Source: JAEUMD01 sp937950105
Lineage (GTDB): Bacteria > Pseudomonadota > Alphaproteobacteria > Rhizobiales > Hyphomicrobiaceae
Reading direction: 5' to 3'
Length of the DNA stretch: 64,000 bases
Assembly: GCA_036821845.1 (NCBI GenBank)
Contig: DAISIT010000003.1
Coordinates: 1-64,000 of the forward strand
Part shown: one piece after another, positions 1 through 8,539 of the stretch
Position numbering within the stretch: the stretch's first letter is position 1
How the letters are laid out: the number at the start of each line of letters is the position of its first letter
Program-made: the position numbers and the translations under genes
The notes under the pieces: generated by a model
Databases searched by the model: none
Seen by the model: only the letters and a program-made list of their open reading frames with translations
Told to the model about the DNA's origin: nothing

Positions 1-30
1 AAGGGGTCAACATTGCAGTTCGATGCGGGG

Positions 31-393
31 TCAAAGTTCCACGCCGATTGACAGTCGCGGGTCTATCCGACCGACGACACGCGCCAACGTCTTGAATCCG
101 GTTCCCGCGCCATAACCACCGTGAATCTTGTTCTGATCGGCATGACCGACGAACGCGAGTTCAGCCGAGTACGGGAGTTCAGCATTTCGCATCGCATCGG
201 TGAACGAGTGCCGGAATCTGTTCGCGCAACTCTTGTTGTCGCGGACGTTCAGAGCGTTGAACACGCTCTTGAGGCGCTTAGACGAGTCTGATGAGAGACG
301 CCCGTCGCTGCCCGGCTTGAAGCTCTCAAACAACTTGCCCGTCTTGCCCTCGACGAATTTGAGGAATCCCCGCTCGATCAGCACGGGATGCAC
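31..393 (-). pseudogene. Tyrosine recombinase (phage-type integrase), C-terminal fragment
   Basis: This is the catalytic end of an integrase read leftward. It carries an R-H-S-F segment (the Arg of the HxxR box) and the GGYG tyrosine box near the end, and stops at 31-33. Joining it in frame to the piece that starts at 2361, after removing the insertion and one copy of the 8-bp duplication, restores a continuous I-P-V-H-P-V-L-I-E-R reading. The position normally held by His in HxxR is Asn, so activity may have been altered before the interruption. The reading frame continues into the insertion up to about 657, but that part is not integrase. What is seen: split gene with exact junctions. Inference: the recombinase is no longer made whole. 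Confidence 0.88.
386..393. repeat. Target site duplication, left copy (GGATGCAC)
   Basis: The octamer GGATGCAC lies directly outside the left terminal repeat and is repeated exactly at 2361-2368 outside the right one. Eight base pairs is the duplication length known for the IS1595 family. Confidence 0.93.
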
Positions 394-411
394 GGGAATT
401 ATATACTTGAC
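394..411 (+). repeat. Left terminal inverted repeat of the IS
   Basis: The sequence gggaattatatacttgac is the exact reverse complement of 2343-2360. Similarity continues weakly for a few more bases inward. Confidence 0.93.
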
Positions 412-484
412 GTAGGGTGCGAACAGTACGATACACGCCCCGACAGGGCGGCAATGGGCGCAACTCCGGAAACGGAGGTGCGCC

Positions 485-706
485 GTGGGTGATCTCGGGA
501 GCGTGTATGAGATGATTACAGATGCGATGGTGCGGGCCGGTGCCGACGCCGTCGCATCGTATGATCCGCGATTTGAAGGATGCGAAGATGCAGCTATTGA
601 GGTTTTCGTTTCGATGGTCGTTGCTGGTGGGCCAGATACCCTAGAAAGGCTAGCCAAAGCGATAGATCATTGTCGGCGCGCGCTGCCATCTTCTGACGCG
701 CGATGA
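485..706 (+). CDS. Possible small protein inside the IS, unknown
   Basis: This is a 73-residue frame opening with GTG at 485, five bases after a good ribosome-binding stretch (ggaggtg, 475-481). The product is acidic and looks amphipathic, with no recognised domain, cysteine motif or signal peptide. Its last third overlaps the end of the MltR-like gene on the other strand (594-706), so one of the two could be a chance frame. I keep it because of the ribosome-binding site and protein-like composition. Confidence is low. Confidence 0.33.
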   Translation: MGDLGSVYEMITDAMVRAGADAVASYDPRFEGCEDAAIEVFVSMVVAGGPDTLERLAKAIDHCRRALPSSDAR

Positions 707-1211
707 GATATGTTGCGACCCCCATGCAAGACCCAACGAAGTGTGCCTTGGCTACGTTAATCACTGGATTGCCGAGCGCTCCTGTTGGGTTCGGGAAGGT
801 CATGCACAGATCGGACACCTCCTTTGTTGCAAAGGTTAATGGTATCTGAGAATGAGCAAAGGCATTCCGTATCACTCGAATGGTATCGAGGGTGTCGAAA
901 ATCCTTTCGTCGATTACGCCAAGCGCGAACAAGAGCCGCGACTTGGAGGAAAAGTGTGACAGTGGTGCCATTGGGTCGCTCAGTAACCGCGCCTCGTCCT
1001 CTCCATTTCGGAACTGCAGCATAAGGCGAAGTGTTGTCGCCATCTCGTCGTCAACAAGAGCCGCGCCGATTAGTGCGGACGCTCGATCTGATGCGTTGAC
1101 AAGCTCGTCCACGAAACCTGTAATGTCATCGTGCGTCGGTGACGCCTTCAGCTTTGCGCTGAGCTTCTTCTTAAGGCTGGGAAACTTGGATGCGGCCATA
1201 TCATACACCAA
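594..1211 (-). CDS. MltR/MtlR-family protein, IS passenger gene
   Basis: A 205-residue protein of about the usual size for the mannitol-repressor (MltR) family. The core reads A-L-I-G-A-A-L-V-D-D, then P-L-S-H-F-S-S-K, F-A-L-G-V-I and I-R-N-A-F-A-H-S, the order typical of MltR and its relatives. MltR in enterobacteria represses mannitol use, but many homologues lie on mobile DNA with no sugar genes nearby, and there are none here, so I do not assign mannitol control. The frame opens at GTG 1211; ATG 1199 is an equally possible start, and neither has a strong ribosome-binding site. The gene lies between the transposase and the left end of the IS and reads the same way as the transposase. Confidence 0.75.
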   Translation of the reverse strand: MVYDMAASKFPSLKKKLSAKLKASPTHDDITGFVDELVNASDRASALIGAALVDDEMATTLRLMLQFRNGEDEARLLSDPMAPLSHFSSKSRLLFALGVIDERIFDTLDTIRVIRNAFAHSQIPLTFATKEVSDLCMTFPNPTGALGNPVINVAKAHFVGSCMGVATYLIARQKMAARADNDLSLWLAFLGYLAHQQRPSKRKPQ

Positions 1212-1363
1212 AACGAACCGAGGGAAGTGTTGAGCAGCGCCGTGATGACGCTTTGCGCCGCGCCCTCAACACGCCTCCGAAGCAGCACAAGGACATGAAG
1301 AAGGGGACGAAGCAGAAGCGGCAGGACGATCGCCCTACCGCTTCTTCCGAGAAGCGTGACTAG
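1190..1363 (+). CDS. Possible 57-residue basic protein inside the IS, unknown
   Basis: An ATG-started frame of 57 codons whose second half (D-D-A-L-R-R-A-L-N-T-P-P-K) reads like the tail of short hypothetical proteins common on rhizobial mobile DNA. The start lies in the first codons of the divergent MltR-like gene, and the stop (1361-1363) overlaps the convergent transposase stop. There is no clear ribosome-binding site, and an in-frame stop at 1172 rules out a longer form. It may be the remnant of a gene whose front part has been lost. Confidence 0.3.
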   Translation: MRPYHTPKRTEGSVEQRRDDALRRALNTPPKQHKDMKKGTKQKRQDDRPTASSEKRD

Positions 1364-2292
1364 CCAACACGCACCGTACTGTCAGGCTGTCGGTACATGA
1401 GGCGCTTGCCAGCAGCACCCTTGATCGCGTTGGTGGCCCGCTCGGCATCCTCGATGCCCAGCTTCGAGCGGTTGTTCCACTTGAACGCAGCCTCGTTGAC
1501 ATAGCGCTGCAAGTGCTTCTCGCTGACCGCGTGGAAGGTGCCGTAGACGCCGCGCTTCACGAGGGCGAAGAAGCTCTCCGTCGTGTTCACATGCGCCTCG
1601 CCGCGCACGTACTCGTCAGCCGAGTGGTTGACTGCATCGTGCTTCGCGAACGTCGGGCCGACGTAGTAGTAGATCAGGCTCGAATCCGTCATTAGGTGCG
1701 ACTTGCGATCGACACCCTTGAGCACGTCGCGGATGTTGTTCGCATCGACGTTCGGAACGTGGCGGGCCTTCAACCGGCCATCGCGCTCTACGAGGGCAAC
1801 GACGGGCTTTTTCTTCGGCTCAGGCTTGCCGTTGTGGACGTTCTTTTTCTTGCCGCCGACGTAGGTTTCGTCGGTTTCCACCTTCTTGCCGGGCCCGCCC
1901 ATCGGGCCGTCGTCGGTTTCCGGATCGAGCCCCATCGCCTCGCGAATGCGCATCGCGAGAAACCAAGCGCTCTTGTAGGTGATGCCGAGCATCCGGTGAA
2001 GCTGATGCGAGGAAACGCCCTTCTTGGCCGACGCCATCAGGTGAAAGCCGAGCACCCACTTCGCCAGCGGAATTTTGCTGCGCTCCATCACCGAGCCGAC
2101 CGTCACCGTGAACGGCTTCTCGCAGTCGTTGCAGTGGATCAAGCCCTTGCGGTGTGACTTGCCGGCGAGGCGCGTGACGTGGCTCGAACCGCAATGCGGG
2201 CAGACTGGGCCATTCGGCCAGCGCACGCTTTCGAGATGCGCACGGGCTGCGTCTTCGTCGTGGAAAATAGGATTGGTGAGGTTGATCGACAT
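1360..2292 (-). CDS. IS1595-family (ISXO2-like) transposase
   Basis: A 310-residue, apparently intact transposase. An N-terminal zinc ribbon is visible (C-P-H-C near residue 32 and C-N-D-C near 54), followed by the ISXO2-like catalytic domain with E-T-D-E-T-Y-V-G-G, L-M-T-D-S-S and N-T-T-E-S-F-F...K-R-G-V-Y-G-T. These carry the two aspartates and the Asn/Glu-Lys region expected of the family. It starts at ATG 2292, 68 bp inside the right end of the element. It should catalyse cut-and-paste or copy movement of the element at 394-2360. No frameshift or internal stop is seen, so the element may still be mobile. Confidence 0.93.
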   Translation of the reverse strand: MSINLTNPIFHDEDAARAHLESVRWPNGPVCPHCGSSHVTRLAGKSHRKGLIHCNDCEKPFTVTVGSVMERSKIPLAKWVLGFHLMASAKKGVSSHQLHRMLGITYKSAWFLAMRIREAMGLDPETDDGPMGGPGKKVETDETYVGGKKKNVHNGKPEPKKKPVVALVERDGRLKARHVPNVDANNIRDVLKGVDRKSHLMTDSSLIYYYVGPTFAKHDAVNHSADEYVRGEAHVNTTESFFALVKRGVYGTFHAVSEKHLQRYVNEAAFKWNNRSKLGIEDAERATNAIKGAAGKRLMYRQPDSTVRVG

Positions 2293-2342
2293 GGTACTAT
2301 TCCCTCTGAGTTGCCCTAAATATAGGGTAGAGGGCGTCTTAT

Positions 2343-2360
2343 GTCAAGTATATAATTCCC
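2343..2360 (-). repeat. Right terminal inverted repeat of the IS
   Basis: Exact reverse complement of 394-411 over 18 bases. The element ends at 2360, immediately before the second copy of GGATGCAC. Confidence 0.93.
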
Positions 2361-2368
2361 GGATGCAC
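2361..2368. repeat. Target site duplication, right copy (GGATGCAC)
   Basis: Identical to 386-393. Removing 394-2368 or 386-2360 restores the integrase reading frame. Confidence 0.93.
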
Positions 2369-3664
2369 GGGGATGGTGCGTATCGAGTTGTTATTTTTGA
2401 CCCTGCGACCGTTACCGCGCTTGACCTCGAAAGCCGCCGCCTGCGTTCCAATCCTGACATTCGACCTATCGAGTTGCGCGGCTTCCTCAGGGCGAAAGCC
2501 CGTGAACGCCATCACATAGACCCACCACGTATCATCGCCGTCCTTGCCTGATCGCCTCTCGACTTCGGCGAGCACGCGCCGCAAGTCAGCCGGAGACAAC
2601 GGCTCAACCTTGGTCTTCTCATCCGGATGAATCTTTGGTCGGCGCACCGCGTCTTTCAGATCGCTGCGGTTCAACCATTTGAAAAACGCGCGGAGATAAT
2701 CCGTCATCTTGAGCAGGTTGCCGTCACCATAGGGGAGGCAGTCGTCGGGATGAGCCTGCTTATAGGCGATCAGGTCACGCATCGGAGCCGAACGCAGAGC
2801 CAACGGGACAGACCGCGCGTTAGGTAGCTCGCCGTACGCCTTGACGAACGCGGCGACCATCGCCGGGGTGAGCGTCTTGACTGTGACGTTGCCGACGAAC
2901 TCTGTCAGCCGTCTCATGTGGAGACGATACTTCTGGACGGTCGGAGGCTGCTGCTTGTTCTCGGTGAGAAAGGCATCAAGGGCGGTCAGGATGCGCGGGT
3001 TGTCGGCAGTCTCGGGAACCTCAGGAGGCGTGTCTGGCAGCATCCTCAGGGCATCTAGCGTGCGTTCCTTTCGACGGAGCCGCGCTGCCCTTACCTCTCG
3101 CAGATCGGCGGCATCCTCGGATCGCGGCTCTGGATTGAGCGCGGTCTGCACCTCAAGACGGACGCGCTCAGCCCGCGCCCCACGGTAAAAGGCTTCGACG
3201 CCCCCCGCCTTGTCGATTGCTGCCCGTTCCTCGTCACCGAGCGCCGCGACCAACAACGCCGCCCGTCTCAGAGCGTCAGACTCGGCATAGGCGTAGTCGT
3301 CCCGAGCCTCAGGCGTCCGTCCCCGGTGCTCGACGAGTTTCCAAGGCGACGGAGCGTCATCAGCCGTCACGCCCTCTAGCAGTCGGATCGCCGCCTTGAT
3401 GGACGTGTTCGCCGCGCGCCTCTCGCCGGGAGCCAACTTCGCCCGGATCGCTTTCATACGATCGATACCGTGGAGGGCGCGGGCTTGGTCGATTTCCCGT
3501 TTGTGTCGGATGTCCGATTCCGCACGCAAGATTTCAGCATCACGGAGGTTCGGAGTCTTGAGCGAGTACCGCCAGTAGGGCTTGCCGACCACGCCGCGAA
3601 CGTCAGGCGGGACCGTCCTTGAGTAGTGCCAGACGCCACCGCGTTTGCGAAGATGGAGAGGCAT
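2361..3664 (-). pseudogene. Tyrosine recombinase (phage-type integrase), N-terminal fragment
   Basis: This is the front part of the interrupted integrase. It opens with M-P-L-H-L-R-K-R-G-G-V-W-H-Y, the usual beginning of integrases with an arm-type DNA-binding domain, has a core-binding segment in the middle, and contains the first catalytic arginine in F-T-G-F-R-P-E-E. The frame runs upstream to 3733, but ATG 3664 fits the family start. After the IS boundary the frame reads only six foreign codons (G-I-I-Y-L-T) and stops. With the C-terminal piece the original protein would be about 554 residues. The gene reads away from the neighbouring host gene, as expected at the edge of an integrated element. 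Confidence 0.9.
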
Positions 3665-3850
3665 TTTGAACACCGTAAAACAATCGGGCGTTGACACAGA
3701 AATTGACACAAGTCGCCCGAAACCATGACACAAAATGCCTGTTAAAACACTAATTTATGCAAATTCCCTTACTCGTCAGTATGCGGAGGAATGTGACCCT
3801 CTCACCGCCCACCATTCCGCTTCAGTAAGGCTATAGCGCCGCGTGCTCTT
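3665..3850. other. Presumed junction between integrated element and chromosome
   Basis: About 190 bp with no convincing gene, lower in GC than its surroundings near 3730-3775. It lies between the integrase start and the end of a chromosomal envelope gene, so an attachment site would be expected here. A CCCTCTCACCGCCCACCA stretch at 3797-3814 recalls the 3' end of a serine tRNA, but no tRNA arms can be folded. The site is not defined. Confidence 0.4.
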
Positions 3851-6800
3851 TCAGCGCTTGCGCGTCGTCGTGGTGGTCGTCGTTTCGGACGACCAGCCGT
3901 CGATGGTGGTGGCAGGCGCGTCGTCATCCGACGCGGGCCCGGCCATCGGGGCGGAACTCGAAGCGCGCGGGGTCGCCGCCTTGCCTTCGCTCTTGCGCGG
4001 CTGCACCTTCGGCGACGGATTGGTCATCTGGAACACCTCGCGGAAGATGCCGGGCGTCACCAGCGACAGCGGATTGACGATCACCTGCGGGTTGGCCATG
4101 GCGCCCTGGATGGCGAACGTGATGCCGAATATGCCTTCGCCGCGCGGTCCCGACAGAATCTGCCCGAGCACCGGGATCTGCCCGAAGGCGTTGTTCAGGC
4201 CCTGCAGCGGAATGTAGGTGCCGCCGAGGGTCATGCGCTCGCTCTTGTAGTCGACCTTGCCGCGGATGGTGGCGCCGAGCAGCGGTCCGCGCACGTAGGC
4301 GTCCTCCATCACGAACTGGCCATGACCGACCGAGAACGGCACCCGCATGGTGTCGAAATCGAGCACTTCGCGCACGACGCGCCGTCCGCCGCGTCCCGCG
4401 ACCGTGCCGCTGGAGATCGACGGTCGCCCTTCGTCGACGCTGGATACGACCTCGGCGATGACGGCATCGCCGAGCACGCGGAAATCCTCGACCCACAGCG
4501 TGCCGGTCTTTTCGGCCGCACCCGCTCCCTCGACGTTGACCTCGAGGCGCACCCGCCCGCCCTGGATGTTGGGATAGAAGCCGGTCAGCTTGAACACCTG
4601 CCCCGCGTCGGTCGAATCGGCGCGGATGCGGCGCTGTCCCTGGCCGTCGCGATCGAGCACCACGGCGACGGGTGCGCCGCCGTCGAGCGTGCCGCGCGCC
4701 TCGAGCGCGGTGAGCTTGCCGGTGCGGCGCGCCAGCGTCAGTTTGAGAGCCCGCAGCGAGAGGTCGGAGAAGCCGAGCACGGTGTCGACATTGGCCTCGA
4801 GATCGATGCCGCCCTTCTGCTTGCCGCCTGCGTCCTGATGCTCGGAGACGCGCCCGACCGAGAACAGCGCGCGGAAGAAATCCTTGCCGTCGAACGTGGG
4901 TCCGTTGGCCTTGATGGCCCAAACACCATCGTTGCCGAGGCTGCCCTGGACCTTGAGACGCGTCACCACGTTGAGCGAGAACTCGGGGAAATAGAACTCG
5001 CGCAACTTGCCGTCGGCGCCGACGCCGGCCCAGCCCTCGATGGCGATGTTGTCGCCGGCGACGCGGAAGTTCTGCAGTTCCTGCTTGCCGCCGGCAACCG
5101 ACGCCACGTCGAACTCGGCGAAGGCGCTGCGGCCCGGCGGCTTGGCCCACGAGATGGCGTCGAGGATCAGCTCGGCGTTGGTGAGATCGGCGCGCACGTG
5201 GACCTTGCTCTCGGCGCCGTTGGCGCCGGGCGTCACCTGGATGTCGACCGGCACCTCTCCGTGCAGCATGTGGTTGATGTCGAGGCCGAGCTGCGTGCGA
5301 TCGGTGTTGTCGAGCGTGGTCGTGATGCGCAGCGGCGGCTGGCGGTCGTCCGGCGCATCGAGCAGGCGCTGCCAGCCGATCTTCGCCAGCACGCCGGAAA
5401 CGAGCGCCTCGCCCTTTGCCTCGACACCGCCGTTGGCGAAATCGACGGCGACAGTGGCGCCCTGCACGTCGCGCTCACCGAGTACGTTCTGCGCCTTGCC
5501 GTCCGTCAGCCTGGCCTTGCCGTTGAACCGGATCTGTGAGCGGTGCAGGTCCGCCACCAGCGGGAAAGACATGGCCAGCTGCGCGTCGACCTTGCCCTGC
5601 AGCTTGAACTTTGCCGGATCGAACGATCCGAGCGCCGATAGCGGCGGCATGGCCAGCAGCTCGATCACCGGCGCGATGTCGCCCTGGCTGCGGAAGGACA
5701 GCTCGGATTCGGATGGCTCGCGATCGACGTCGGGCGACGTCATGCGCACGCTCTTGAAGGGCAGCGTCTTGCCGGAGGGCAACTGCATCGTCGCCTCGGG
5801 CATCGTCAGCTCCAGGGCGTCATTCTCGACCTGGACGAGCACGCGCGGTGTCGAAACGGGCGGCAGGTCGTTCGACGGCCGGAACGTGCCGGGTCCGGTC
5901 TCCACGACGAGCGCGGTCTGCGCGCCACGGTGAGGCACGGGGGCCGAGGTATCGAGGAAGACGCCGCGAGCGAGGCGCCACGTCAGCCCCTTGAGCACAC
6001 CGGCGTCGGCATGGCCACCCACCCAACGCCGCGTCTTCGGCGCGATGAAAGACGGCCAGATCGCCTTCAGCACCGGCAACGGCACTTCGCCGAGCCTGGC
6101 CTGCAACCGCAGACCGGGACGGGCCGCGGACACGGACATCTCTCCTTCGAGATGGAATTCGGCTCCGCCAGCGCGAACGTCGAGGCCGTCGAAGCGCACG
6201 CGATCGGCGTCCTGCAGCCAGGCGCCGCGCAGGCTCAGCGCGTCGATGGCGACGGGTTTGGCGCCGAATTCGGGCGCCGCCATCACGCCTTCGGTCGAGG
6301 CGATGTCGAACTGCCAGCCGGCGATGCCGTCGATGGTCGCCGGCGTCGCTTCGCCGGCGAGTGTCGCGCTGCTCGCGCCCCAGCGCAGGGTCGACGGCGC
6401 CAGCCGCACCTTGCCGGTGGCGGCGTCGTAGTTGAGCCGCAGCAGGCTCTGCTCGATGTCGAGCGGCTGGCGCGTCTCCTCCGGCGACGACATCACCACG
6501 CGGCCGCGGCCGAGTTCGACGGCGATGTCGCCATTGGCCACTTCACCCTGCGGCGTCACGGCGAGTGACAGGTCGATGCCGACCGGGAGGTCGAACCGCG
6601 ACAGGAACGGCAATGGACCGGAGGCTGAGGCGAACGCGGCCGGCACCAGATCGCGCACCGAGGCGATCAGCTTCAGTTGTCCACCGTCGTGCTCCGTATG
6701 GAAGGTGCCCGTCCAGGCGCCGTGGTCGGAGGCGACGCTCGCCTGTCCCGAAATGATGGTGCGGTTCTGCCGGTGGTCGAGATCGATCGCCAGCTCCGGC

Positions 6801-7561
6801 ACGCGCCACTGGCTCTTGGCGCCGTCGTGATCGACCAGCACGACCGCATCGCGCAGCCCGATCTCGCGCAGGAACGTGCGCGCCTCGCCGTTGCCGGCCT
6901 GCCCGGTCATGCGCTGCACGAAGGCGAGCGGATCGAGCTTCTTGTGGGTCGTGGCCGCCGCCGGAGGTTCGGCCGTCGCAGGTACAGCATCGGCCGGTGC
7001 AGCCGTGGCGGCAGCGCTCGCGCTCGGCGTGAAGCTGAGGGACAGGCCGGTGTGTGGCGCATACGACAAATACAGCCGCGGCTCGATCAGCTCGATGCGC
7101 GACGGCACCAGCTTGCCGGCGTAGAGCGCCTTGTGGCTGATCTGAACGGAGGCGAGGGGTGCCGATGCGACGGTGTCGCCGTCGGGCTCGGCGAAGCTGA
7201 CGTCGGCGAGGCGGAACTCGAGGCGATGATCGTCGGTGAGCTTGACGATGGCGTCGCCGATGCGCGCGACATAGCCGGTGAGCTCGGCGTTGATGCTGCG
7301 CTCGATCGGTGCCGCGAGGAAGCCGAGCGAGATCGGGCCGTGACGCAGCCGCACGTAGCCCATGACGGCCGCGAGGGTGACGAGGATCACGAACGGCAGG
7401 ATGGCGATGCCGGCGAAGCGCGCGCCGCGACCGGCATGGCGCAGCGCGCGCCGGCCGCGCGTGGCCGGAATCTCGTCAGAGATCTGATACTCGCCTTCAT
7501 GCGCGTGGGGCCGGCGCCTCGGTGGGCGTGCCGTTGCCTCTGTGCGCTCGTGTCGTTTCAC
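3851..7561 (-). CDS. Large AsmA/YhdP-like envelope protein (DUF3971 type)
   Basis: A protein of about 1,236 residues with one membrane segment near its N-terminus (F-A-G-I-A-I-L-P-F-V-I-L-V-T-L-A), then a long periplasmic body rich in beta-strand patterns. The last 120 residues have the AsmA-like C-terminal pattern (G-T-Y-I-P-L-Q-G-L-N-N, then N-P-L-S-L-V-T-P-G-I-F-R). In this family, YhdP, TamB and relatives help move phospholipids to the outer membrane; assigning that role here is inference. The frame is open to 7771, but the first 70 codons are Pro/Gly/Arg-rich and unlike the family, so I chose GTG 7561. GTG or ATG starts a little upstream cannot be excluded. The bcp-like gene is divergent. 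Confidence 0.82.
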   Translation of the reverse strand: MKRHERTEATARPPRRRPHAHEGEYQISDEIPATRGRRALRHAGRGARFAGIAILPFVILVTLAAVMGYVRLRHGPISLGFLAAPIERSINAELTGYVARIGDAIVKLTDDHRLEFRLADVSFAEPDGDTVASAPLASVQISHKALYAGKLVPSRIELIEPRLYLSYAPHTGLSLSFTPSASAAATAAPADAVPATAEPPAAATTHKKLDPLAFVQRMTGQAGNGEARTFLREIGLRDAVVLVDHDGAKSQWRVPELAIDLDHRQNRTIISGQASVASDHGAWTGTFHTEHDGGQLKLIASVRDLVPAAFASASGPLPFLSRFDLPVGIDLSLAVTPQGEVANGDIAVELGRGRVVMSSPEETRQPLDIEQSLLRLNYDAATGKVRLAPSTLRWGASSATLAGEATPATIDGIAGWQFDIASTEGVMAAPEFGAKPVAIDALSLRGAWLQDADRVRFDGLDVRAGGAEFHLEGEMSVSAARPGLRLQARLGEVPLPVLKAIWPSFIAPKTRRWVGGHADAGVLKGLTWRLARGVFLDTSAPVPHRGAQTALVVETGPGTFRPSNDLPPVSTPRVLVQVENDALELTMPEATMQLPSGKTLPFKSVRMTSPDVDREPSESELSFRSQGDIAPVIELLAMPPLSALGSFDPAKFKLQGKVDAQLAMSFPLVADLHRSQIRFNGKARLTDGKAQNVLGERDVQGATVAVDFANGGVEAKGEALVSGVLAKIGWQRLLDAPDDRQPPLRITTTLDNTDRTQLGLDINHMLHGEVPVDIQVTPGANGAESKVHVRADLTNAELILDAISWAKPPGRSAFAEFDVASVAGGKQELQNFRVAGDNIAIEGWAGVGADGKLREFYFPEFSLNVVTRLKVQGSLGNDGVWAIKANGPTFDGKDFFRALFSVGRVSEHQDAGGKQKGGIDLEANVDTVLGFSDLSLRALKLTLARRTGKLTALEARGTLDGGAPVAVVLDRDGQGQRRIRADSTDAGQVFKLTGFYPNIQGGRVRLEVNVEGAGAAEKTGTLWVEDFRVLGDAVIAEVVSSVDEGRPSISSGTVAGRGGRRVVREVLDFDTMRVPFSVGHGQFVMEDAYVRGPLLGATIRGKVDYKSERMTLGGTYIPLQGLNNAFGQIPVLGQILSGPRGEGIFGITFAIQGAMANPQVIVNPLSLVTPGIFREVFQMTNPSPKVQPRKSEGKAATPRASSSAPMAGPASDDDAPATTIDGWSSETTTTTTTRKR

Positions 7562-7879
7562 AACGGCTCGATTCCCGCTCGGGACCGGGCATGCGCCGGT
7601 CCCACCCCCATTCGAACCGGTTCGTGACCGGCTCGTGTCCTCTGGCGCCGGCCCCATCCCGCGCGCTCGCTTCTGCCCCGGCGGCCGACCCGGCGATTCG
7701 CCCGTGACAGTATCCTGAAACACCCCAATACTCAGCCGAATGTGCCGGTCGTGAGGCGCGCTGCCCCGCATCCGGAAAAGCCGGCTTCAACCAACCCGCA
7801 CATCGCCCCGGTCGCGCGCCGCCCCCACGGCGCGGGCCGGCGATCTGCAGGCCGAAAAAAGACGAAAGAAAGGCACGCC

Positions 7880-8347
7880 ATGCCGGAGACCGGCGATCCT
7901 GCTCCCGACTTCGAGACGACGCTCGACGACGCCACACCGCTTTCGCTCGGCAAGCTGCGTGGCGCCCCGGTGGTCCTCTATTTCTATCCCAAGGACGACA
8001 CCTCGGGCTGCACCAGCGAGGCCAAGGATTTCTCGGCGCTGGCGGCCCGCTTCGAGGCTGCGGGCGCGCGCGTCGTCGGCATCTCGCCCGACAACGTCGC
8101 ATCGCACGTCAGGTTCAAGAAGAAGCACGATCTGTCCATCGCGCTCGCCGCCGACACCGACAAGGCGATCGCCGAGGCCTATGGCGTCTGGGTCGAAAAA
8201 TCCATGTACGGACGCAAGTACATGGGCGTCGAGCGATCGACCTTCCTGATCGACGGCAAGGGGCGCGTCGCGCGCGTCTGGCGCAAGGTCAAGGTGGCGG
8301 GGCATGCGGGCGAGGTTCTTTCCGCCGTCGAAGCGATGCCGCGGTGA
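7880..8347 (+). CDS. bcp: Thioredoxin-dependent peroxiredoxin, Bcp/PrxQ type
   Basis: A 155-residue peroxiredoxin that should reduce hydrogen peroxide and organic hydroperoxides in the cytoplasm. The fold markers are present: Y-F-Y-P-K-D-D-T-S-G-C-T with the peroxidatic cysteine at position 44. The resolving cysteine found five residues later in E. coli Bcp is Lys49 here, and the protein has no other cysteine, so it must use an outside thiol as resolver. ATG 7880 is preceded by gaaagaaagg and removes 46 unlikely residues of the longer open frame. The gene stands alone, divergent from the AsmA-like gene. Confidence 0.93.
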   Translation: MPETGDPAPDFETTLDDATPLSLGKLRGAPVVLYFYPKDDTSGCTSEAKDFSALAARFEAAGARVVGISPDNVASHVRFKKKHDLSIALAADTDKAIAEAYGVWVEKSMYGRKYMGVERSTFLIDGKGRVARVWRKVKVAGHAGEVLSAVEAMPR

Positions 8348-8539
8348 ACTGCGCTCAGGCTTGTCGGGCGCGCGAATCTTGTCACGGCCCGGCATGAAAC
8401 CGCCATGTTGCGATGAAACGGAAGCGGAAGATCGCGGGGCCCGGCATGACCAAACGCTGCGGACGTGCTAGACAACACGGCTGATGCGTGCAGGTACGCG
8501 ACGATTGCGTGAATAGTCGAGTTGGAGGGGTATCGTTCC

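Larger units (their letters stand above)
394..2360. mobile_element. IS1595-family insertion sequence with passenger gene
   Basis: The element is 1,967 bp and is bounded by 18-bp perfect terminal inverted repeats and an 8-bp direct duplication. It holds a leftward transposase of the ISXO2-like type, a leftward MltR-like passenger gene and two possible small rightward reading frames. It sits inside an integrase gene. The perfect duplication and near-intact ends indicate a fairly recent insertion. Passenger genes are known in several IS1595 subgroups; I cannot name the exact IS without a database comparison. Confidence 0.92.

Noticed and set aside
3797..3814. Possible tRNA-Ser 3' end as attachment site
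   Set aside because: The bases recall a serine tRNA tail, but no acceptor, D or anticodon arms can be drawn on either strand, and no second copy is visible in the window.
4322..5539. Long plus-strand frame (405 codons) inside the AsmA-like gene
   Set aside because: It is a mirror frame of a GC-rich gene; it has no ribosome-binding site and a composition set by the opposite strand.
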